Assembly (NCBI GenBank): GCA_029817715.1 | Contig: JARUPY010000290.1 | Coordinates: 5,828,001 to 5,892,000 of the forward strand | Source: Melastoma dodecandrum | Lineage: Eukaryota > Streptophyta > Magnoliopsida > Myrtales > Melastomataceae | Reading direction: 5' to 3' | DNA: 64,000 bases | Shown: piece by piece, positions 56,656 through 64,000 of the stretch | How positions within the stretch are numbered: the stretch's first letter is position 1 | Layout: every line of letters begins with the position of its first letter | Position numbers and translations under genes: made by a program | Notes under the pieces: generated by a model | What the model saw: only the letters and a program-made list of their open reading frames with translations | Database searches by the model: none | What the model was told of the DNA's origin: nothing

Positions 56656-57077
56656 TGTTGGATCTCGACTTAGCGTTGAACAAGGCGAACGCTAGTCTTT
56701 GAGCGGACTTCGAAGTCCTAAGCTCGAAAGAAGAGGAAGTGAAACACTATCACTTGAAGTCAATACTCCACTACTTCAAATACATGGATTCTTGGATGAT
56801 TATTACAAATGAGGCTCCTCACGTCTATTTATACTAGTTGGCCTCCTCATCCTACGGCTAAGATTATTCCACATGTACGGCTAGGATTGATCCTCTAGAA
56901 TTTTCTACAACTTCTCCGAGTTTCTAATAAGTTCTAGAGTATTCTAAATTTATCCAGAAACTTACCAGAGTATTCTAGAACTTTCTAGTACCTTCGAGGA
57001 CATTTGAACTTACCAGATTATTCTAGAACTTTCTAGTACCTTCTAGAACCTTTGAAAGTAGTTGTTGATCTTTAACA
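56656..57077 (-). repeat. 3' LTR of the copia element
   Basis: Starts TGTTAAAGATC and ends GATCCAACA on the minus strand (TG...CA). Contains the HSE arrays and a TATAAATA. Paired with 60062-60483. Confidence 0.93.
56973..57055 (-). promoter_or_regulatory. Heat-shock-element arrays in the LTR (second copy at 60379-60461)
   Basis: Two clusters with the 5-bp rhythm of HSF sites. 56973-57000 reads TTC-TA-GAA-CT-TTC, then TA-GTA-CC-TTC. 57020-57055 reads TTC-TA-GAA-CT-TTC, then TA-GTA-CC-TTC-TA-GAA. Each contains a perfect three-unit nTTCnnGAAnnTTCn. They lie 140-230 bp upstream of the TATAAATA at 56826-56833 in element sense, the place of an enhancer. The heat-activated Arabidopsis element ONSEN (ATCOPIA78) has such HSEs in its LTR; heat response here is inference. 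Confidence 0.75.
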
Positions 57078-57086
57078 CTCCCCCTC
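57078..57086 (-). other. Polypurine tract
   Basis: GAGGGGGAG directly before the 3' LTR on the minus strand, the plus-strand primer of LTR elements. Confidence 0.85.
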
Positions 57087-57142
57087 AACGACTACTTTCT
57101 CTTGTTATCATGCCAAGTTGTGACCGAAACTCCTCGTGCTTG

Positions 57143-58813
57143 CTAGCATTCAATCCTTTGGTGAAGATATCTGCTTGCTGATCTTCTGTGCTGATATATT
57201 GCAACTTGATATCTCCTTGTAATACCTTCTCTCATCGCTTCTTGGCATACCTTGTCCTTCGACGCTTCTTTAAAGGTCGATGGCTCTTGTGGATTGACAT
57301 CTTCAGCAAGAGCTGCATCTATGTATCTTGCTGGAGGTCTTCGTTGCCTTGTGGACCTCCTCAGTGGTGTTATCCCGTCACCTGTTTCTTCTTCCGCTGC
57401 ATTCTCTTGAGAGGACCTCTGGTACACTCCAGTTTGCCAAGGTCTCTCTTCTTTTGTGTCATTATTCCCTGTTATAGTGGGTCCTTCATCAGTCTCCTCA
57501 ATGGTTGGTTTTAGGGTTATTTGCTCCCCCTGTTTCAATTGAGCTTCTTCTTCTGGTTCCTTTGAAGGCAGCCACCAGGAAGTTGCTTCATCAAAGACGA
57601 CGTTCCTTGATACAATGCACTTGTTAGTCATAGGATCGCAGCATCTCCATCCTTTTCTCTCTGTGTCGTATCCTAGGAAGATGCACTTCGTCGCCTTCTT
57701 GTCGAACTTGCTTCGTAAGTGGCTAGGGATGAAGACATAGCAGACGCACCCAAATACCCGAAAGTGACTCACTGTAGGCTTCATTTTCCAGAGTAGCTCG
57801 AATGGTGTCTTGAACTCAAGGTGAGCTTGGGGTAGCCTGTTTGCAACATCTGCAGCCGTCTTCATGCACTCTGCCCAATATCTTCCTGGGACATTTCTGG
57901 CGTGCAACATGCTTCTGCATACTTCTGCAAGATGTCTATTCTTCCTTTCTGCAACACCATTCTGTTGTGGTGTGTGGGGACATGTCAATTGTCGCCTTAT
58001 CTTGTGTTCTCTTAGGAATTCTTCAAATTCCCTGGAGGTGTATTCTCCCCCATTATCGGTGCGTAAACACCTCACTTTCATGTTCAGATCACTTTCCGCC
58101 TTGATCTTGAACTTTCTGAATTTCTGAAGGACTTCTGACTTCTCTTTCATAAAGTCTACCCAAACGTACCTCGAGTAGTCGTCGATGAAGGTTACCATGT
58201 ATCTGTAGCCTCCTATTGATGGATGCTTCACTGGGCCGAACACGTCGGAGTGAATCAGCTGCAGTGGTTCTTTGGCCCTATACTTGTAGTCTTCGTACGG
58301 CAACTGGTGTGCTTTACCGTACTGGCAGCCTGAGCAGACGTTGTCAACGTTTACTTCTAGCCGCGGAAGACCTTTCAGCATCTCCTTGCTCATCATCACC
58401 TTTAACTTGTGGTATCCGACGTGTCCAAGCCTCTCATGCCACAGGTCAACTGTCTCATTCCTCTTTACCTTATCTATGTATGCCGATTCTGCTGACATCA
58501 CATAGATGGAGTTTACCTTCCGTCCTTCCATGAATGGCGTTCCTGAAAACTTTAGCTCGTGGTAGACCTTGACGTCATCAGGACCAAACACCACGAAATT
58601 ACCAGGGGCTGTCAGTTGGGCTACTGACAGAAGATTCTTCTTTATCCCAGGGACATGGTAGACTCCTTGGAGTTGCACCTTGTTGGCACCATCATCGACG
58701 TCAATAACAGTCTTCCCGACATGAGCGATAGGTAGTCTGGAGTTGTTGGCGGTGACGACGACTCGTTGGCCTCCTGCAGATTCTTCTTGTCTCCTGTCAT
58801 ATGGTTGGAGCAC
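57143..58813 (-). pseudogene. pol: Copia pol remnant: protease end, integrase, no reverse transcriptase
   Basis: Frame of 556 codons without a true start. It has the protease tail ([17 protein letters not shown]), GAG-pre-integrase ([13 protein letters not shown]), and an integrase core with Asp in IHSDVFGP, Asp in [10 protein letters not shown] and Glu in [12 protein letters not shown]. The C-terminal integrase region and the RR-TRQRRPP linker follow. At [13 protein letters not shown], where RT should begin, it jumps to the DNA that encodes the RNase H end ([11 protein letters not shown]), entered in the wrong frame. RT and most of RNase H are gone. The integrase catalytic triad remains. Confidence 0.85.
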
Positions 58814-59820
58814 CCCGAGTCAAATGTCCAGTTCTCTGCATAGTTCACAGAGTTATTGTGAACTACTATAAGAGCATGATCTTCTAATAGCTGCATTCCT
58901 TCCATCACAGCGAGAGATGCTTCAAGGTTCCATTCATCTTCAGATTTATCTCCTTCTTGATTGGCTGACGTGGCAGCATTTCCTTCCACGTTCTTCTTCT
59001 TGAACCAGCAGTCTCTCGCATAGTGGCCCTTCTTTCCACAGTTGAAGCATTTTTCATCGTTTCGCTGTGCTAGTTTGTCTTCTCGTTTCTCATGTTGTGG
59101 TCTAGACAGTTGGTGCTCACGCCGTCCACCTCTACCACCTCGAGAGAATTTTCTATTCTCAGGCCTCTTATATGTAGCAGAGTTTCTCCCTCTGTTGCTA
59201 TATAGAGCCTCTTCTTCATTTTTTAAGGTTATGCCTGCTAATTGTTTTGCTAGCGTCTCCTGATTAGCTAGCAAATTTTCCAGGTCTTCTAGCGATGGCG
59301 GCGTGGGCCATCCTTGCACCGCCGCAATAAATCCCCTATATTCTGGCCTTAAGCCATGGATAATAATCCTCCTCATCCTATCATCGCTAATCCTGGATCC
59401 TGGGTCTAACTCTGATATCTCCCGGCAAATAGACTTTACTTTTGTAAAGAATTGGTTAATTCCTAAATCTCCTTGTCTAACTGCCAGCAAGTCATTCTCT
59501 AGCAACTGTAGTCTCATATCATTCTTCTTAGAGAACCTAGTCGCTAGTATATCCCAAGCATCTTTTGGAGTAGTGGCGTACCTTATATGCTCAAGCATTT
59601 CCTCCTCTATAGTAGTCTTTATGGCGAACATGGCCTTCCCTGCCTTAATTCGCCATTTCCTCAAAGCGACAGCATCTTCTTCCGGTGGAATGGTCTCGCT
59701 CCCACCAATGATCTCCCAGAGATCTTGGCCTTGTAAATAAGATTCTATGCACGTCTTCCACGTGCTATAATTCTTGTTGTTTAATTTCTTCAGCATGCCG
59801 ACAATATTAAATTCTGTCAT
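58642..59820 (-). CDS. gag: Copia gag with start of protease
   Basis: 392 codons from an ATG. The N-terminal capsid-type (UBN2-like) region starts [21 protein letters not shown]. It is followed by an R/G-rich stretch and one zinc knuckle, [14 protein letters not shown]. The aspartic-protease motif [14 protein letters not shown] is reached, then the frame runs into unrelated residues and stops. The pol frame resumes in another frame from 58813, so a frameshift sits near 58,790. Gag packages the RNA into virus-like particles. Gag itself looks intact. Confidence 0.85.
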   Translation of the reverse strand: MTEFNIVGMLKKLNNKNYSTWKTCIESYLQGQDLWEIIGGSETIPPEEDAVALRKWRIKAGKAMFAIKTTIEEEMLEHIRYATTPKDAWDILATRFSKKNDMRLQLLENDLLAVRQGDLGINQFFTKVKSICREISELDPGSRISDDRMRRIIIHGLRPEYRGFIAAVQGWPTPPSLEDLENLLANQETLAKQLAGITLKNEEEALYSNRGRNSATYKRPENRKFSRGGRGGRREHQLSRPQHEKREDKLAQRNDEKCFNCGKKGHYARDCWFKKKNVEGNAATSANQEGDKSEDEWNLEASLAVMEGMQLLEDHALIVVHNNSVNYAENWTFDSGCSNHMTGDKKNLQEANESSSPPTTPDYLSLMSGRLLLTSMMVPTRCNSKESTMSLG

Positions 59821-59899
59821 ACCTAATTTACTTTCTGGAAGCGTAGCCTGGTCCCCGACCTATGCCCAACGCAATCCCGGATTGCAGCTTCCTTGATAG

Positions 59900-60020
59900 A
59901 ACTTCGGCAGAACCTCCGCTATATTTTTGCAAAACGTCCGCGAGACTTCGGCAGAACCTCTGTTATATTTCTGCAGAACCTCCGCGACACTTCGGCAGAA
60001 TCACCGCTGGACTTCGGCAG
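59900..60020. repeat. Tandem repeats in the copia leader
   Basis: ACTTCGGCAGAACCTC and the following about 28 bases recur with a period near 44 bp (59900, 59944, about 59988, then a short copy). They lie between primer site and gag. Confidence 0.8.
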
Positions 60021-60047
60021 CTCGACCCCAACAACCCGACCAACCTC

Positions 60048-60059
60048 GCTCTGATACCA
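60048..60059 (-). other. Primer binding site (initiator tRNA-Met)
   Basis: TGGTATCAGAGC on the minus strand, two bases after the 5' LTR end. This is the complement of the 3' end of plant initiator methionine tRNA and the usual copia primer site. Confidence 0.9.
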
Positions 60060-60061
60060 AA

Positions 60062-60483
60062 TGTTGGATCTCGACTTAGCGTTGAACAAGGCGAACGCTA
60101 GTCTTTGAGCGGACTTCGAAGTCCTAAGCTCGAAAGAAGAGGAAGTGAAACACTATCACTTGAAGTCAATACTCCACTACTTCAAATACATGGATTCTTG
60201 GATGATTATTACAAATGAGGCTCCTCACGTCTATTTATACTAGTTGGCCTCCTCATCCTACGGCTAAGATTATTCCACATGTACGGCTAGGATTGATCCT
60301 CTAGAATTTTCTACAACTTCTCCGAGTTTCTAATAAGTTCTAGAGTATTCTAAATTTATCCAGAAACTTACCAGAGTATTCTAGAACTTTCTAGTACCTT
60401 CGAGGACATTTGAACTTACCAGATTATTCTAGAACTTTCTAGTACCTTCTAGAACCTTTGAAAATAGTTGTTGATCTTTAACA
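60062..60483 (-). repeat. 5' LTR of the copia element
   Basis: The transcribing LTR. On the minus strand: HSE arrays first (60426-60461, 60379-60406), then TATAAATA near 60232-60239, then the R/U5 part ending ...CCAACA next to the primer site. Confidence 0.93.
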
Positions 60484-60978
60484 ATAACTGGGTTTAAGGA
60501 ATGAAAAAGTTCCGATTTTTCCCTGTGAATATTTCCTGCCTCGACCATCCTTGGGCGGACTCCTGTGGTGTTTATTAGCATTTAGATCAATATTGGTGAA
60601 GAGATCGAGATCGTGTCCTGTTCTCGAATAGATCCTGGGAGTAGAGGAAACATGCTTATCGTGCGGTTACCTCGTAGCTGGACAAAATGTTTTGTGGGAT
60701 AAGCCGTCGTATAAGACATATTGCGATTTGTCGTAAAGGCTTGATCCGACTATTCGCTTAAACAAAAAGCAGCCGTGGAGCCTCACGGTGCTTCTTTCCT
60801 CGACATCATTGTAGGAAACAATGACACTCGAAGCATCTTCCGTGTTCATGTTTTTCCTGCGAAAGAAAAAGGTCGAGAAATGATCATTTTTAAGAGCGCT
60901 CTGATGTTACAAAACTATCAGTTTGTGTCAACCCAATCCTTCCTCTATCCTCCGTGAAGCCCCGGGGAAAGACAGAAC
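60484..60978. other. Spacer between the copia element and DUF26 copy 3
   Basis: No gene recognised. The last 150 bp should be the promoter/leader of copy 3. Confidence 0.4.
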
Positions 60979-61437
60979 ATGCGGACGATCAGAGACATCG
61001 TGTCCGGATCGGTCACGTCTTTTATGGGTTTCCTGGCAGTCTTTGTTGTTGTGATTTCCACCTTACTCGGCCGTCAAACTGCTGTTCAGGCATCGGTCGA
61101 TGTGAGAGAGGTGTACCATATCTGTGGTTTGGGGGACTCTGCCGGAACCGACGATCAGCAAATCATGGATACTGTGTCTCGTGACCTGATCGAACACACT
61201 GCTCGATTTAGCTTCAACCATTACGACGAGATCGAGCTGGGGTTACTGAACGTTTACGGCCATGCCTGGTGCAGGACGCCCATGTCTTCCGAGGATTGTA
61301 CAACCTGTCTTCACGTTGCGAATGTCCAGAGGCTCAGAGACTGCAATTTTGTGAAAGGCCTTCAAGTCATGTTGAGGGATTGTTTCATGCGGCTCGAAGA
61401 GTACGACTTTAAATACGAAAGCGTCACCGTTCCCTGA
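60979..61437 (+). CDS. Secreted ginkbilobin-like protein with one DUF26 domain (copy 3)
   Basis: One exon, 152 residues, on the opposite strand to copies 1 and 2. A longer N-terminus leads to a hydrophobic segment (FMGFLAVFVVVISTLL) acting as signal peptide or anchor. The DUF26 domain follows with six cysteines: YHIC, then CRTPMSSEDCTTC (C-X8-C-X2-C), RDCNF and RDCFM. HVANVQRL matches HVANVLRI of copy 1. It ends YDFKYESVTVP. The divergence from copies 1 and 2 is much larger than between those two. Confidence 0.83.
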   Translation: MRTIRDIVSGSVTSFMGFLAVFVVVISTLLGRQTAVQASVDVREVYHICGLGDSAGTDDQQIMDTVSRDLIEHTARFSFNHYDEIELGLLNVYGHAWCRTPMSSEDCTTCLHVANVQRLRDCNFVKGLQVMLRDCFMRLEEYDFKYESVTVP

Positions 61438-62566
61438 GGCGGAACAATGGACTGGGGAGTCGTCGGTTCACTCGATCCAACTACTCAGCTGATCTTTTCT
61501 CTTTGCCTAAATTTCTTCTTCTCATTGTCTGAGTATCCAATATGTTTCTTATCCTCCTCCCCATCAGGATCGCTACAGGCTAGGTTTGTTCCTCGGTTTG
61601 TTTTAAAAACATTTGCCGAGTTTCGAAATTCGAAGAATAGAGCCCTTAAATCGTTCTTACAAACAGTGAGTTTATCCAACAAAGAATTCGCGTTATAAAC
61701 AACGAAATCTATTAATTAGAGTTAAAGTACTCGTTTCTAATGGCAAGTATTGTAGCTAGCGAATGAGATGTCGTAATATTTCATGATCGTATGAAGAAGA
61801 TATTCATCGTGACAAATTGAGAGTAGTTAAATGACTCGCTGGAAGTAACGCCATCAATTTTGATCGCTGGATCTAATTGTTTCTAACAGCGAGTTCTCCG
61901 TCGCACAAAGATGTTATATTTCATGAAATTTAAAGCTTAGAACCTCATTTTGGCAACTTTCTTTGCACAAATCGTACATTGGAACAAATCTCCAATACAT
62001 GTGAGGTTTGGAAACACTTCTTCGCGCAAAACTTCCACGGTGACCGTCACCAGGAGCTCGATGCAATCGATTCAGTTGTTCATGTCCCTGAAGCTCTGTC
62101 TGAAAATTGGAGTAGTAGTTCTTCCTGCCTGATCATGTTTTTTAACATTAAACTTTTACAAGATTAGATCATCGATGTGGTCACCAGGACTGTCTTCGCC
62201 ATGCCAGATGTACTTCAAGAGTTTTTAGAATGTCCTAATTTGAAGCGGATAATGCCGGCCGCAGTAGCAGAATACCATGTCCTCTAGCCGAAATGCTGCC
62301 CTCCTGCATTACCTAAGATCGAACTCGTCGAGGCCCAGCGTTTGTTGGACTCATCTGACGGTTTGCATCCACTAGGCAAGTAATCACATCATTGGGATTG
62401 ACGATGCAGCCTCGACCATCCCAACGTGTAAGAATAACAGTCCTTGATGCCGGAACACTGTTTTACTTAAGAAGGGATGGTATTGTTAAGGACGCAACAA
62501 TCTTTCCTTCAACTCAAGTTTTTATCTTCGTACAGAGCTTTAGGAGGTTAAGAGAAGTAACCTTTC
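61438..62566. other. Spacer between DUF26 copies 3 and 4
   Basis: AT-rich, only short frames. No repeat or gene recognised. Confidence 0.4.
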
Positions 62567-62992
62567 ATGTCTCGGCTGAGAATGTTGATCGTCGTCGCCT
62601 CCGTTGTCTTCCTGATCAGTAAGAGTATTCGAGGGGTGCCGGACGTCAGGGTCGATAAGTGCTTATGTGGGGAACCAGATGCTCCCGACAGCGAGGAGCA
62701 AGACCTGAAGCGTCGCGTCGTAGATGATCTAGTCCACGACACCGCAAAGGAAGGCTTCAACCATTACTCCAGTGTCATGTTGGGTTACGCGAACATGTTT
62801 GGTCACGGTTTCTGCCACCCAGAGCTCCCGTCCACAGACTGCGATGCTTGTATGGAAATCGCGAATGTCCTAATGATAAGATGCTGCAAATTCTCATTAG
62901 GCTCCCAGATCAAGTTGAAGTCCTGTTCTATACGGGTCGAGTACTATTTCTTCGTCGACGATCCGTTCGAAAATGAAATCGCGCCGCCCTGA
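62567..62992 (+). CDS. Secreted ginkbilobin-like protein with one DUF26 domain (copy 4)
   Basis: One exon, 141 residues. A signal peptide (MLIVVASVVFLISKSIRG) leads to a DUF26 domain with CLCGEP, the signature CHPELPSTDCDAC (C-X8-C-X2-C) preceded by FGHGF, IRCCKF and KSCSI. It has two extra cysteines, one in CLC near the N-terminus and one in RCC, giving eight. The tail FVDDPFENEIAPP is acidic. It is the most divergent of the four and still open throughout. Confidence 0.82.
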   Translation: MSRLRMLIVVASVVFLISKSIRGVPDVRVDKCLCGEPDAPDSEEQDLKRRVVDDLVHDTAKEGFNHYSSVMLGYANMFGHGFCHPELPSTDCDACMEIANVLMIRCCKFSLGSQIKLKSCSIRVEYYFFVDDPFENEIAPP

Positions 62993-63723
62993 GACAATTA
63001 CTTGTTCGATATGTTTATCACATGATTCATATGTAATGCTCCAAGAAGTATATCGGAAGATCATATGAAAATACGTTTTAAAAAGAATTCGCGAAATACT
63101 ATTTTAATTTAAATATTATCTTCAAAATACTCGTGTCCCGAACCGGGGTCACTCGATGTATTTCGCACCGAGTGTACTCGCACTTCTTTATTCGTTGTAG
63201 TAAATCATTATATTTGATCCATTTCTTGTGTAGTAATTTTTATATTTGTTAAATAAATGTTTCAAAAAATAAACCCTAGACTCCGGAACCCAATTAGATT
63301 CGTCGGAAAATTACACTATTTAATTTAATAATTCATTTTATTTGTGCTTTTTCTAATAATCAATTTTCAGAAAAGTACAGGTTTTATTAGTTTCACGTAA
63401 TCAAGATCCTTTCCAAACCCAATACTTTGGTTTCGGGCCACAAATCCTAATATCGGTCGTCATGTCGGAACATAGTTGTTGAACACTCATTCCTTCCTTC
63501 CTGGGAAATCACACGAACTGCCAAACAGCATGTTATTCCACCGGAATAATTCAAAAACATCGGAAGGCAAGGCCGGCCGTGGCCTTTTCGGCCGCTCCGG
63601 CCCAACGATGCTCGCAAATAAAGCCCTAGCAATCGCTATATTACTAGCGCCACATTTTCACTTCGTATGCCAGCTTACTGTTGCTCGAGTGCAGCATTAA
63701 AGTTCTAAGAAATTCGTGTGCAG
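62993..63723. other. Spacer before the subtilase fragment
   Basis: Very AT-rich to about 63,400. An open frame at 63,608-63,700 (MLANKALAIAILLAPHF) is too short to assign. Confidence 0.4.
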
Positions 63724-64000
63724 GGAGCAAGCTTGGCACTGAACTCATTACCAAGGGACAAGTTTTACAAGCTGATCAGCACCGGAGTTGCCGGTTTGCC
63801 AAACATCCCTGCTGATCAAGCGTAGGTACCTTGGTGTCTCTAAACCGCTGTAGTTCAGCTTCGTCCTCGCCTCATTTCAAGCTTATGATAAAGGATCCAA
63901 TGATTGGTTGTAGGCTTCTGTGTAAGAATGGAACGCTCGATCCAGCAAAGGTGAAAGGGAAGTGGTATGCCTAAGGGGCGATAACGAGGGTTGACAAGGG
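63724..64000 (+). pseudogene. Subtilase PA-domain fragment, frameshifted
   Basis: Two exon pieces, 63724-63821 and 63914 to the edge, with a GT-AG intron between. They read LNSLPRDKFYKLISTG, then ADQALLCKNGTLDPAKVKGK. This is the PA insert of plant subtilases (SBT5-like: LPKEKFYPL, LCKPGTLDPKKVKGK). After KVKGK the expected IVVCLRGDNARVDKG is broken by small deletions causing two frame changes and a stop (TAA). No catalytic residues are in view. It is not a copy of the SDD1-type gene at 14784, whose sequence differs here. The rest may lie beyond the edge. Confidence 0.65.

Larger units (their letters stand above)
56656..60483 (-). mobile_element. Ty1-copia LTR retrotransposon, reverse transcriptase deleted
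   Basis: 3.8 kb with 422-bp LTRs that I could distinguish at one base (GAAAGTAG versus GAAAATAG). The element reads on the minus strand: 5' LTR 60062-60483, primer site 60048-60059, gag, protease remnant, integrase, then a jump to the last part of RNase H, polypurine tract and 3' LTR 56656-57077. Flanks ATAAA and ATAAC agree at four of five bases. Order (integrase before where RT should be) and motifs are copia. RT and most of RNase H are missing, so it cannot move by itself. Near-identical LTRs make it young. Confidence 0.93.

Noticed and set aside
57841..58533. Plus-strand frames inside the copia element
   Set aside because: Shadows of the integrase coding strand without any motif.
1..64000. 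tRNA, rRNA and CRISPR signals
   Set aside because: I looked for tRNA B-box-like GGTTCRANTCC and repeat-spacer patterns and saw none that fold or repeat properly. CRISPR is not expected in a plant nucleus.

Overview
The window is nuclear DNA from a flowering plant, most likely a eudicot. The genes have many introns with GT-AG (rarely GC-AG) borders, and their products are plant-specific or have recognisable plant forms: chloroplast indole-3-glycerol phosphate synthase, secondary-wall cellulose synthase, SDD1-type subtilase, MYB-CC factor, mTERF, JASON and ginkbilobin-like DUF26 proteins. Family or species cannot be fixed from the sequence. I built the exon models by hand from reading frame, splice borders and remembered family sequences, so borders may be off by a few bases.

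Bases 1-48,800 are mostly conventional single-copy genes. In order they are: an ESCRT-III VPS2-type subunit (minus, runs off the left edge); IGPS (plus) and the meiotic gene PTD (minus), tail to tail; a Mutator-like element carrying a DUF632 gene fragment; a MUR3-like GT47 xyloglucan galactosyltransferase (plus); an intronless SDD1-type subtilase (plus); a 3.4-kb unresolved stretch; a PHR1-like MYB-CC factor (plus); and CESA4 (plus). Next comes a diverged Yippee-like gene with a decayed neighbour split by an insertion. Four minus-strand genes follow: JASON-like, mTERF4 (BSM/RUG2), KNL1, and a membrane protein of the At3g27390 type. KNL1 and mTERF4 each have a TATA-like box within about 15-35 bp of the upstream gene's stop codon, so 3' ends and promoters must overlap.

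Bases 49,800-64,000 are an accessory region. It holds four intact small secreted six-cysteine DUF26 genes and three broken copies, partly made by a segmental duplication with about 4.9 kb between units. Between the units sits a scrambled gene-fragment chimera, with DOMON halves in reversed order joined in frame to the start of a PH domain. A young Ty1-copia element (LTRs differing at one base that I could see) lacks reverse transcriptase and carries perfect heat-shock-element arrays upstream of its TATA box, as in the heat-activated ONSEN type. A frameshifted subtilase fragment lies at the right edge.

The genes do not form a pathway. Three (PTD, JASON-like, KNL1) act in meiosis or chromosome segregation and two (MUR3-like GT47, CESA4) in wall building, but nothing in the sequence shows they are co-regulated. 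The most unusual items are the HSE-bearing copia element without reverse transcriptase, the DUF26 array, the DOMON/PH chimera, the Yippee pair and the element carrying a DUF632 fragment.
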